This document shows positions 17,744-27,500 of a stretch of 64,000 nt of DNA, piece by piece (the stretch's first letter is position 1; every line of letters begins with the position of its first letter). Below the pieces are notes generated by a model. It was given only the letters and a program-made list of their open reading frames with translations. It made no database searches and was not told the DNA's origin. A program made the translations under genes and the position numbers. This DNA is from Halalkalibacter alkalisediminis (lineage in GTDB: Bacteria; Bacillota; Bacilli; Bacillales; Bacillaceae_D): contig NZ_JAQQWT010000012.1 in NCBI RefSeq assembly GCF_028610705.1, positions 1-64,000 of the forward strand. The letters run 5' to 3'.

Positions 17744-19021
17744 TTACTTACCTTCTGTGATATTTCCATTCTCATCAAACTGAATTTCATACAGATCGCT
17801 ACACTGCTCCATTTGCGGATGTTGTGTAATGTGTTCAAGCAACGCTTCTGAAACTTCAATTTCACTTATTTCTAATGTGTTCTTAATTCGGACCATTTTC
17901 ACTTTCGTAAAATCTAAAATATTACATGTTTTAATCGCCGCTTTAATCGCCTCTTGATCATTCGCTAACGTTGTAGCAATTTTTGTTGGTGCCACAACGG
18001 TTGAAGTTAAACCATTAGCATACGTGAATTCACGGTTCATTTTATCGACAAGACGTTGCGTCGTGAAATCAGCTGTTCCAACCCCATTTGCATTTCCCTC
18101 AGTCTCGTGTGTTAAATCAAGAACAACCATTTTATTGACATCTGGACCACCATGAGCGTAAGGAGTAGGATAACGTCCAGTAATATTCGGGTCCATGCCG
18201 TCTCCACTTATATTTTTCCCAATTTCGTTAATAACAAGAACATCAAGTTCGTCAAAGAACAATTTAGGTAATAATTCTTTCGCTAACGCTTGTAATTCTG
18301 GTTCTTTTTCTTCAATTTCTTCTGTTGCTAGCACTTCAATTCTAGCCACTTTATCAAATGCATTTTCTAGCGTAGCTACACCGAACAAAATCGGCGTTTT
18401 TTCCATTATAAGCTTAGCCATTGCCGGGACGTTTTCCGCCATGTACTTAAATCCAAGTTGATGACAAGCTTCAGCTCCTTTTTGCTTACCTAGACCAATG
18501 CTGATCATCTTCATAATTCCACTTTCAACTCGTCCACGAAAAGCTGTATGAGGCTTGATGCGGTTGATCACAACAATTCCATCAGCAAGTGACGCGTATC
18601 GATCAATATAAACTGGAAGACCATTTGGTAATTCTCCAAGCTTGATCACTTCCATTGAAGAACGGATCTCCGCTTTCACACTCTCTTCTGTTACCCCAAG
18701 ATGCGCTAACACTTCACGCTGCCCTTCAGCCGTTGCCCCCCCGTGACTACCCATGCTCGGGACGATAAAAGGTTTTGCCCCTAAATCTTTTAAAAATTGG
18801 ACCGTTAACGCTGTAACTTCTACAAGGCGATCCATCCCTCGGCTTCCAACCGCTATTGCCACTTCCATTCCTGGCTTAATTTTTCCAGTAATCTCTACCC
18901 GTTGTAACTTTTCGTTTAAAGCTTCATCAATGTTCTCAATTTTACGATCATCAAAACGCTGCTTTACTTTTGCCATCTTTGGTAGTGGAATATCTTTTAA
19001 TAGATCTTGAAGAATACCCAT
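17744..19021 (-). CDS. larA: LarA-family nickel-pincer racemase/epimerase, candidate D-mannonate/D-gluconate 2-epimerase
   Basis: LarA-type enzymes racemise or epimerise alpha-hydroxy acids by hydride transfer through a covalently bound nickel-pincer cofactor. The 425-residue product keeps the key residues: His93 in MGSHGGATAEG, His158 in RIKPHTAFRG, cofactor-binding Lys171 in ESGIMKMISIGLGK, and His187 in ACHQLGF. The 16-residue Lys-His spacing matches lactate racemase. It lies 20 bases after uxaC and 27 before the SDR gene, and larE, larB and larC follow, so the cofactor pathway is co-transcribed. Gluconate 2-epimerase activity is known for some LarA homologues. C2 inversion of D-mannonate gives D-gluconate, which exactly connects UxuB to GntK. 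Lactate or another acid as substrate cannot be excluded. Confidence 0.88.
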   Translation of the reverse strand: MGILQDLLKDIPLPKMAKVKQRFDDRKIENIDEALNEKLQRVEITGKIKPGMEVAIAVGSRGMDRLVEVTALTVQFLKDLGAKPFIVPSMGSHGGATAEGQREVLAHLGVTEESVKAEIRSSMEVIKLGELPNGLPVYIDRYASLADGIVVINRIKPHTAFRGRVESGIMKMISIGLGKQKGAEACHQLGFKYMAENVPAMAKLIMEKTPILFGVATLENAFDKVARIEVLATEEIEEKEPELQALAKELLPKLFFDELDVLVINEIGKNISGDGMDPNITGRYPTPYAHGGPDVNKMVVLDLTHETEGNANGVGTADFTTQRLVDKMNREFTYANGLTSTVVAPTKIATTLANDQEAIKAAIKTCNILDFTKVKMVRIKNTLEISEIEVSEALLEHITQHPQMEQCSDLYEIQFDENGNITEGK

Positions 19022-19041
19022 AGAGTTCCTTCACTCCTTTT

Positions 19042-20442
19042 CTAACGATTTGTAAAATATCTTTCCGCATTTTCATAGCCAATATTACGTACCATCTTCT
19101 CAAGGAGGCGATCATTTGGCGCCTTCCCTTCTTCTACCCACTCACCGATGAGGTTACATAGAATTCTCCGGAAATAATCATGACGAACAAAAGAGAGAAG
19201 ACTTCTAGAATCAGTTAGCATTCCGATAAAGTGGCTTAAAAGTCCGAGGTTCCCTAAATCTTTCAGTTGCTGCACCATGCCATCAATATGATCATTAAAC
19301 CACCAGGCAGATCCAAATTGAACTTTCGCTGGAATCCCCGCCTCATAGAAGTTACCAGTCATCGTGGCTAAAACATAATTATCCCGCGGATTCAAATTGT
19401 AAAGCACCGTTTTAGGTAATGCATTCTCTTGATCTAATGCATCTAAAAAGCGCGATAGGCCTTCAGCCATACTAGAATCTCCAATTGAATCAAAACCTGC
19501 ATCAGCACCTAATCGGTTAAACATCTTCGTATTGTTATTTCTAGTAGCTCCAATGTGCAACTGCATCACCCACTTCTTTTCTGCATACATCTTACCTAGT
19601 TCAAAAAGAAGAAAGGACTGATAGTTGACAATCTCTTCATTTGTGAGCTTTTCATTGCTGTATCGTTTGATAAAAATTCGACCTGCTTCTTCTTTTGCTA
19701 CATCTGTAAACACCATTTGAGACAAACCATGATCAGAAGCACGACAACCGATTTTATCAAAGTAATTTACTCTTTGTTGCATCGCGTTAAGCAAATCATC
19801 AATCGTTTGAACCGATTGCCCTGACGATTTTTCTAATTTTTCAAGCCAATCATGGAAAGTGGTTTTTTCAAGAAATAATGCCCCATCTGGTCTGAATGTC
19901 GGTGCGATCGTCACCTTAAATGACTCATCCTCTTTTAATAATTTATGGTATTCAAGCATCGAGGTTGGGTCATCTGTCGTCCCGATAAATTGTACGTTCG
20001 ATCTTTCTACGAATTTACGTGGTTTAAACTCTGGTTGTTGTAACTTTTCATTGCATTCTTCCCAGATTTCACGAGCCGTTTCTGGACTTAACAATTTATC
20101 AACATGAAAGAATGTTTTAAGCTCCATGTGCGTCCAGTGGTACAAAGGATTTCCGATTAAGTTTGGAACTGTATCAGCCCAAGCTTCAAATTTTCCCCAA
20201 TCACTTGAGTCCCCTGTAATAAATTTTTCACTAACTCCGTTCAAACGCATTGCTCTCCATTTATAATGGTCCCCTGCTAACCAAACCTGAGTCATATTTT
20301 TAAAGGATTTATTTTCTAATATTTCTTGTGGATCTAAATGACAATGAAAATCGTGAATCGGTAAGTCTTTCGCTATATCGTTGTAAAGCTTTTGAGCCGT
20401 ATCTGTATTAAGTAGAAAATCATTATCTAAAAATCTCTTCAT
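19042..20442 (-). CDS. uxaC: Glucuronate (uronate) isomerase
   Basis: UxaC converts D-glucuronate to D-fructuronate (and galacturonate to tagaturonate) in the cytoplasm. The 466 residues show the amidohydrolase-related metal motif HDFHCHLDP (H33, H35), AGDHYKWRAMR, YHWTHMELKTFF, FGSAWWFNDH and the closing HDYFRRILC. Length is normal. It is the first gene of the operon, with AGGAGG 8-9 bases before ATG 20442, and is preceded by the operator at 20570-20594. Unlike usual clusters it is not accompanied by uxuA, kdgK or kdgA in this window. Confidence 0.97.
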   Translation of the reverse strand: MKRFLDNDFLLNTDTAQKLYNDIAKDLPIHDFHCHLDPQEILENKSFKNMTQVWLAGDHYKWRAMRLNGVSEKFITGDSSDWGKFEAWADTVPNLIGNPLYHWTHMELKTFFHVDKLLSPETAREIWEECNEKLQQPEFKPRKFVERSNVQFIGTTDDPTSMLEYHKLLKEDESFKVTIAPTFRPDGALFLEKTTFHDWLEKLEKSSGQSVQTIDDLLNAMQQRVNYFDKIGCRASDHGLSQMVFTDVAKEEAGRIFIKRYSNEKLTNEEIVNYQSFLLFELGKMYAEKKWVMQLHIGATRNNNTKMFNRLGADAGFDSIGDSSMAEGLSRFLDALDQENALPKTVLYNLNPRDNYVLATMTGNFYEAGIPAKVQFGSAWWFNDHIDGMVQQLKDLGNLGLLSHFIGMLTDSRSLLSFVRHDYFRRILCNLIGEWVEEGKAPNDRLLEKMVRNIGYENAERYFTNR

Positions 20443-20569
20443 CTTTCTTACCTCCTATTTATCTTCCTTCATTTAACCGTTATTTCTTTATCTTGGAGTC
20501 ATTATTTTGTTACAATGTTTGTAACCGCATTCCTAAATGAAAAACAAACTAATTTTAGTATGATTTACT

Positions 20570-20594
20570 TTAATTTGTTTACAAAACAAACTAA
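20570..20594. promoter_or_regulatory. ROK/XylR-type operator between uxaC and the ROK gene
   Basis: Arms TTAATTTGTTT and AAACAAACTAA around ACA (one mismatch). A further half-site AAACAAACTAA lies at 20542-20552. The position in the 375-base divergent intergenic region allows control of uxaC and possibly autoregulation. Confidence 0.82.
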
Positions 20595-20817
20595 TTACTT
20601 GTAGAATAACACTGTCACATTTTTTAGTCAATCTTTAATTTAAATCCTTTCGTTATAGTGGCAAACCTTTTATTTACTAATTTAAATAGGATATATCTCT
20701 CAAAAAATGTATAATGATTGTATTCTTTATTTATCTTATTTGAACTGTAAATGATTTATGTTAAAGGAAAGAATGAAGATCAGTTAGACAATTGTTTTTC
20801 ATTAAGAGGAGGTCTAT

Positions 20818-22023
20818 ATGGTTACAGGCGATGCAGCATATATCAAAAAAATAAATCGAAGCTTTTTAATTAGTAAAATTATTGAACACGGCTTAGTATC
20901 CAGGGCAGAGTTATCAAAGATTACTGGTTTAAATAAAGCTACTATATCTGTTCAAGTGGCAGATTTACTAAATGAAGAACTTATTGTGGAAACCCAACAG
21001 GAACATAATAATTTAGGTAGACGGCCAATCATGCTTTCACTTAACCGAAAAGCTGGATTCGCATTAGGCATCGATCTAGACTATAAACAAATTACTTTTA
21101 CCTTGTCTGATTTACTAGGGTTCCCCCTCTCTTCAGAAACCATCTCATTAAATACATCTGATTATGAGAACGTACTCGAATTATTAGTTGAGAACATTCA
21201 ATCCTTTCAAGAGAAGTGCTCAAACAGCCAATATGGCATCGTCGGGATCGTCATTGGAATTCATGGAATTGTGACAGAAGATGAAATCATTCACTTCGTC
21301 CCACAGCACAATTGGCATAATAAAAATTTGAAATTAGACATTAAAGCCAAAACTGGAATTGCTCCGCATATTAAAAATAACGCTAATTTATGTGCCTTTG
21401 CTGAACAAGTATACAATCACCACGAAAGCGAAAATCTATTATGCGTTAGTTTATACTCAGGGATTGGACTTGGCATTATGATTAATGGGGAACTGTATGA
21501 AGGCTACCATGGCTACGCCGGTGAAATGGGCCATATGATTATTGTCCCTAACGGTAAACCTTGCAATTGTGGGAATAAAGGGTGCTGGGAGCAGTACGCA
21601 TCTGAATCGATTTTCTTTAAGCAACTCTCTGAAAAACAAAATAAAACAGACATTACTTACTTAGATATCCAAAACTGGATTAATGATCCAGACGCAATCA
21701 TAAGTCAGGAAATGAATGATTACATTGAATATTTATCCATTGGTCTAAATAACATCATCAATCTGTACAACCCTGAAACGATCGTTCTTAACAGTGAATT
21801 ATTAAAAATGCACCCTGAGTCAATTAATGAAATCAAAGCCAGATTAACCTCTTCTGTCAGCCACTTTGAAGAGTTACTCGTCTCCGAATTCGGGAAAGAA
21901 GCTTGCGTCATGGGCGCCTGTTCTTTAGCTATCAAGAACTTTTTGGAGATCCCAGAATTAAAGTTAAATATTGAAGAAGAAGATATCCCCAAAATTGCAG
22001 TGGATGTACCTACTTGGAGATAA
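20818..22023 (+). CDS. ROK-family (XylR/NagC-type) transcriptional repressor of the uronate/gluconate regulon
   Basis: The 401-residue product begins with a winged helix-turn-helix (residues about 12-65, SRAELSKITGLNKATISVQV). A ROK sugar-kinase-like domain follows, with the acidic motif YAGEMGHM and the zinc site formed by His239 and Cys249, Cys251 and Cys256 of CNCGNKGC. An ATP-binding kinase site is not obvious, as expected for a repressor. It is divergent from uxaC, and the palindromes found here match those bound by XylR, a member of this family. The likely inducer is a uronate, mannonate or gluconate. The start ATG 20818 follows AGGAGGT at a good distance. The regulator-operator pairing is inference from position and motif. 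Confidence 0.92.
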   Translation: MVTGDAAYIKKINRSFLISKIIEHGLVSRAELSKITGLNKATISVQVADLLNEELIVETQQEHNNLGRRPIMLSLNRKAGFALGIDLDYKQITFTLSDLLGFPLSSETISLNTSDYENVLELLVENIQSFQEKCSNSQYGIVGIVIGIHGIVTEDEIIHFVPQHNWHNKNLKLDIKAKTGIAPHIKNNANLCAFAEQVYNHHESENLLCVSLYSGIGLGIMINGELYEGYHGYAGEMGHMIIVPNGKPCNCGNKGCWEQYASESIFFKQLSEKQNKTDITYLDIQNWINDPDAIISQEMNDYIEYLSIGLNNIINLYNPETIVLNSELLKMHPESINEIKARLTSSVSHFEELLVSEFGKEACVMGACSLAIKNFLEIPELKLNIEEEDIPKIAVDVPTWR

Positions 22024-22032
22024 ATATTTACG

Positions 22033-22076
22033 AAAGCCCTTACTTGGTTGTTACGCCAACTAAGGGCTTTTTTTAT
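22033..22076 (+). terminator. Terminator of the ROK gene
   Basis: Stem AAAGCCCTTA (22033-22042) and TAAGGGCTTT (22061-22070), followed by a T run. Confidence 0.88.
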
Positions 22077-22195
22077 AATTTACGGTCAGTTTCACCTTTT
22101 GTTGCTTCATCCATTAAGACCAATACTTTGAATTGTCTACTTTTTTCAAGCGCTAGTTCATGATTTCCCCTCTATTAAGACGGCTTTAGAATGTA

Positions 22196-22236
22196 AAAAC
22201 AGAGAGCCCAACTAAATTAGTCGGCTCTCTGCTTTT
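22196..22236 (-). terminator. Terminator of the Gln-rich gene
   Basis: Stem CAGAGAGCC (22200-22208) with GGCTCTCTG (22223-22231), T-rich on the minus-strand exit side. Confidence 0.75.
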
Positions 22237-22255
22237 AAAGTATCTCTTTTAAAAA

Positions 22256-22552
22256 CTATTGGAGTTTGTTTTGCTGTGCAACTGATTGTGCTTGCTGTAC
22301 CCCTTGTTGCGCCTGTTGGACTTGTTGCGCTTCTTGCTGAACTTGTTGCTGGGCTTGCTGAAGATTTTGTTGTGCTTGTTGATATTGTTGGTTTTCTTTC
22401 GCTAACTGTTGCTGGGCTTGTTGAACCATTTGTTGAGCTTGTTGCATTTCCTGTTGGTTCCCACTAGCTTGGCTTTGTTGAACCACTTGCATCGCTTGTT
22501 GTACAGCTTGTTCAGCACGTTGTATTGCTTGTAATTGATCCTGTTGCGTCAT
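22256..22552 (-). CDS. Gln-rich coiled-coil protein of unknown function
   Basis: From ATG 22552 the product has 98 residues, of which about half are Gln, arranged in repeats such as QQAQ, VQQAQQ and NLQQAQQQVQQ with Ala/Val every few positions, compatible with a long amphipathic helix. No signal peptide or membrane segment is present. ATG 22552 is preferred to the longer form because GGGGGC lies about 10 bases upstream and the extra residues are unlike the repeats. A dedicated terminator lies at 22196-22236, so this is a monocistronic gene. The composition recalls small spore- or stress-related hydrophilic proteins, but I do not recognise a family. Confidence 0.7.
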   Translation of the reverse strand: MTQQDQLQAIQRAEQAVQQAMQVVQQSQASGNQQEMQQAQQMVQQAQQQLAKENQQYQQAQQNLQQAQQQVQQEAQQVQQAQQGVQQAQSVAQQNKLQ

Positions 22553-22753
22553 ATTAAAAGCCCCCAATGTTTTTAGTAGGATGATGAATCCCACTATGTA
22601 TTTTGCTTTATAGGAGCGTTTATATGCCTAAAACATTTTGCAAAATGTTTGAAGCTTTGGTAAATCAAAAACTAGCCTTCATGTGTAAAAGGTGTCTAAA
22701 TCACCACCGCTTGATTGAATTTGTCACACATACCTTTACTTACACCTTTTCCT

Positions 22754-23662
22754 CTAACCTATATTCCCTGAATACCATTTACTAAAAAAGTCTCTCAGAA
22801 AGTCAAAAAAGATCTTCTCCGTTGGCAGTAACGGACGGTCTTTCGGTGTAATAACCCCGACGGTCCGAAGCACACTCGGATCAATAATTGGCACTTTAAC
22901 TGTCGATCGCGGGAAATTATCAATAAGTGTCACTTCAGGTAACAGAGAAATCCCTAAACTCGCAGACACCAAGCCTTTTAGCGCATCCACGTCATCGCCC
23001 TCAAATGCTACCTTCGGATTAAAGCCTTGCTCAAGACAAGCATCAACCAACATGTCCCTGAGTTGCATTCCTTTTGGCAATAATATGAACGGTTCGTCTT
23101 TTAATTGAGTTAATTTCAACGCCGGCTCATGAGCTAAAGGATGATTGATCGGCAACAGTGCAACTATTCTTTCAGTGAATAAAATGTGTCCTTCTACATT
23201 TTCTTCTTGCATCGGAACGGCTCCAAGTAATGCCATATTATACTCACCATCTAACACTAAATCGATCAACTCATAATAAGTGGCTTGCTTGAGTTGGAAT
23301 TTTGCATCTGGGTACTGTTCTCTAAACGCAGATATCGCCGTTGGTAAAATATAAGCTGCCATACTAATCGGGAACGAGATCCGTATCGTCCCCCGCTCAG
23401 GGTCGAGTATCTCTTTTACTTCTCGAGTGGCGTTATCAAGCATCTTCATCGCCTGAGATGCACTTTCTAAAAAAATTCTCCCGATGGGGGTTAAGCGTAC
23501 TCTTCTACCTTGCCTGATAAACAGAGCCACCCCAAGTTCCGATTCAAGATTCCCAATTTGCCTACTAACAGCCGATTGTGCTACATGCAACGCTTCTGCA
23601 GCTTCTGTCATATGCTCACGCTTAGCTACTTCCATAAAGTATCTTAATTGCCTAATTTCCAT
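22754..23662 (-). CDS. gltC: LysR-family regulator GltC-like, activator of glutamate synthase
   Basis: The 302 residues form a LysR-type regulator. It starts with an N-terminal HTH (MEIRQLRYFMEVAKREHMTE, then ALHVAQSAVSRQIGNLESEL) and continues with a periplasmic-binding-protein-like effector domain (about 90-295). The N-terminus is close to GltC of B. subtilis, which activates gltAB in response to the 2-oxoglutarate/glutamate balance. In B. subtilis gltC is divergent from gltAB. Here it is about 38 kb away from gltBD (61359 to the right edge) and about 850 bases from a glutamate dehydrogenase gene, so it may control that gene instead or as well. A related LysR of other function is possible. 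Confidence 0.8.
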   Translation of the reverse strand: MEIRQLRYFMEVAKREHMTEAAEALHVAQSAVSRQIGNLESELGVALFIRQGRRVRLTPIGRIFLESASQAMKMLDNATREVKEILDPERGTIRISFPISMAAYILPTAISAFREQYPDAKFQLKQATYYELIDLVLDGEYNMALLGAVPMQEENVEGHILFTERIVALLPINHPLAHEPALKLTQLKDEPFILLPKGMQLRDMLVDACLEQGFNPKVAFEGDDVDALKGLVSASLGISLLPEVTLIDNFPRSTVKVPIIDPSVLRTVGVITPKDRPLLPTEKIFFDFLRDFFSKWYSGNIG

Positions 23663-24057
23663 GTGATCCCCCTATCTCTACGTATCGAAATTTAACACTT
23701 GGCCTAGTTTCTTCTCCACCATCACAACATTTGCTATCCTAACAAAACATCCCTAACCCACTATTCATCTCAAACTGATATTGATTCTATCTTTTATTCA
23801 TATTGATTAGATAATTTATTAGTAATAAAATACACCTAAATAGAGAAATAAACAATCTGAATAATCCGGACTTCGTTAGAGATCATCTGACCTATTATCT
23901 ATTTAATATAAAAATATTTGTTAATAAAAAGCCTATCGTGTAAGGGGTCCTCCCTTTTTCCTATGTAAAAAAGAGGCCATTATGATCAAATAGTAATTTT
24001 ATCATTAGCTTATTTATCCTGCCACAAATACTATAAAACATTTAGAGGTGACCACAA
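23663..24057. other. Intergenic region between gltC and a 48-codon gene
   Basis: AT-rich, divergent. It should carry the gltC promoter and the promoter of the small gene at 24058. I see no clear operator, hairpin or additional reading frame. Confidence 0.4.
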
Positions 24058-24204
24058 TTGGTTAATAAAGACTGGAAAGACTGGCAAAAAGAAGTATTGT
24101 ACGAAGAGTATGTAAAACCTGATTTAACGAAAGAGCTTTTATTAAAGAAATTAGAAGAAGTAAATAAGAAATACCAATTCCACCGCGTTGTAGCCCAAAA
24201 ATAA
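24058..24204 (+). CDS. Small hydrophilic protein, 48 residues, unknown
   Basis: TTG 24058 is preceded by AGAGGTG 7 bases upstream. The frame encodes MVNKDWKDWQKEVLYEEYVK and continues PDLTKELLLKKLEEVNKKYQ to a stop at 24204. The product is rich in Lys, Glu and Trp and likely helical. Amino-acid composition and ribosome-binding site look like a real gene, although I do not recognise the family. It lies between gltC and gdhA on the plus strand. Confidence 0.6.
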   Translation: MVNKDWKDWQKEVLYEEYVKPDLTKELLLKKLEEVNKKYQFHRVVAQK

Positions 24205-25893
<1,689 letters not shown>

Positions 25894-25902
25894 ATCTATG
25901 GT

Positions 25903-25942
25903 AAAAGGAGGAGACGTCGGATCAAGCGTCTCCTCCTTTTTA
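25903..25942 (+). terminator. Terminator of gdhA
   Basis: Perfect 14-bp stem AAAAGGAGGAGACG (25903-25916) and CGTCTCCTCCTTTT (25927-25940). Confidence 0.93.
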
Positions 25943-25944
25943 TG

Positions 25945-26150
25945 CGTCATAGACATCTGAATGTCGTGCTGTCGTATCTGCGACTTAACCTTTTGCTCCC
26001 TATCCACCTTCTCATCTAGACGAGAAAGAATAACAATCGTCGCGATAATGCAAAATGCCCCTACCCATTCAGACCAACCAAACACAACGTTTAGCCAAAT
26101 AACCAGCAAGAATCGCTGCAGATAGCGATTCAGCTGATGGACCACTGGTT
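25945..26150 (-). pseudogene. C-terminal relic of an EamA/DMT-family transporter
   Basis: On the minus strand one frame reads PLETSGPSAESLSAAILA, and after a 1-base shift the next frame continues VIWLNVVFGWSEWVGAFCI and IATIVILSRLDEK. Together these resemble the last helices of EamA-type exporters (EPLSAAILAVIWLNVVFG...WVGAxxIIATIVILSR). The rest of the gene is absent and the frame runs into the gdhA terminator. It is a decayed remnant. Confidence 0.6.
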
Positions 26151-26537
26151 TCTAAAGGTGGTATTATCTATGAGTATTTTGCTTTATATACTTTACATGA
26201 TTTGGTTACAAGTTATTTTGAAAACATAAAATGATCTCAAATTTGGAAGGTTGAGAAGCTAAAACTAGCTTTTATGCTATTCAGTATTTTTGACCTGCTA
26301 ATCAGCACCTCAGAATAAAAATTTCAAATTTTGCGTCGCATAGAAAATTAATGCGTCAAATTCACTTTCCTTTGCGTCTAAATCTCTCAGACCCAGACTC
26401 AGGCGGCCCCTCTCTTCCATATTACTTTAAAGCGTTGCGCATAAAGAACTTTACGACAACTGGTATACTTTTTATTTTTTACCGAAATATATATGTATAT
26501 GCCAATTGTTACATAAACAAACGAGGAGGAACTATCC
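26151..26537. other. Intergenic region before the acidic surface protein gene
   Basis: AT-rich sequence with no convincing gene. It should hold the promoter of the 26538 gene. I see no strong hairpin. Confidence 0.4.
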
Positions 26538-27500
26538 ATGAAGAGATTACTTTTCACATCTCTTATTACTATTATGATGGCTCTACAAATTCCACTATCA
26601 GCATTTGCCCAAATCAGTAACGAAGAAATTGATCAATATCTTTCTCCAATCGGCTGGACAACTGAGAAATTGGAGAATTATTTACAGGACTATTTCGACA
26701 TGTCCATCCATGAATTTGAAACTTTTGAAGACCTGAAAAATTGGATTGGAACACCGATAACTGCAGAGAACCGCCAAGCACTTTTAAATCAGTTCAATAT
26801 GACTTTAGAAGATCTTGAAGTTCTTCTTACCGAATATGGAGAAAGCCCAGCAGACTATTATTTTGTTGAAGACTTAGAATCTGCGATTCACTTTTATATG
26901 AATTTCGATAACGAACTAGGGGAAGTGACAAACTTTTTTGCTTTATTAGGGATTACAGATGAAGAGCTTGAGAAATTATTTCTTCACTTGAGCAAATTAG
27001 ATGAAGAAACGGTAGAAGCTCATATGTCAGCTTTAGAGGAACGAATTATTGCAATAGGCGAATTTTCAGATGTAAAAGCATTAACTCAAGAACAGAAAGA
27101 AGAAATGGTCTCTTTATTTACGGACATGCTAGCAGCCTTTAAAATGACTGCCAAATTTCACTTAGAGTCAAACGGACAAAGAGAACCTGTTTCTTTATCT
27201 GATCTTTTAGATATGGAAACCTTAAATGGAAACATTCTGATTATCGAATTTTACGATGAGGAAGGAAACTTACTGCTAGATATGTCAATTGATGAAGATT
27301 TGTTTGATTCTGCTTTTATAGAAGAAGCGGGAGAATTATTGACTATTTTGCCTCAATTAGCACATGAGCATCCACTCGGAGCAAAGATGCCAGAAACAGC
27401 TTCACCTTACGTTGAAAACATGCTGATCGGTTTATTTCTCTCCATGTTAGCTCTTGTTTTATTTGCTCGCTTTCGACACAAAGGGTTGAAAAATGCTTAA
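26538..27500 (+). CDS. Processed acidic surface protein, sortase D substrate
   Basis: The 320-residue precursor has a Sec signal peptide (MKRLLFTSLITIMMALQIPL, cleavage likely after SAFA, residue 24). A strongly acidic, helix-rich body follows with two or more related modules built around E-L-E/D-x-L-L. A C-terminal sorting signal then reads MPETASP (from residue 284), a hydrophobic helix and the basic tail RHKGLKNA. The MPETA motif fits the LPxTA-type target of class D sortases, and the sortase gene overlaps this one by 8 bases. This arrangement matches the processed acidic surface protein family of bacilli, usually linked to sporulation or envelope functions. Start is supported by GAGGAGGAA. 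The function of the mature protein is unknown. Confidence 0.88.
   Translation: MKRLLFTSLITIMMALQIPLSAFAQISNEEIDQYLSPIGWTTEKLENYLQDYFDMSIHEFETFEDLKNWIGTPITAENRQALLNQFNMTLEDLEVLLTEYGESPADYYFVEDLESAIHFYMNFDNELGEVTNFFALLGITDEELEKLFLHLSKLDEETVEAHMSALEERIIAIGEFSDVKALTQEQKEEMVSLFTDMLAAFKMTAKFHLESNGQREPVSLSDLLDMETLNGNILIIEFYDEEGNLLLDMSIDEDLFDSAFIEEAGELLTILPQLAHEHPLGAKMPETASPYVENMLIGLFLSMLALVLFARFRHKGLKNA

Noticed and set aside
17744-19021. Plain lactate racemase as the role of the LarA homologue
   Set aside because: No lactate permease, dehydrogenase or lar-type regulator is nearby, and the flanking uxaC, uxuB and gntK fit an aldonate substrate better. It remains possible but is not preferred.
26351-26620. 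89-codon plus-strand frame before the acidic surface protein
   Set aside because: No ribosome-binding site, overlaps the signal-peptide region of the real gene in another frame.
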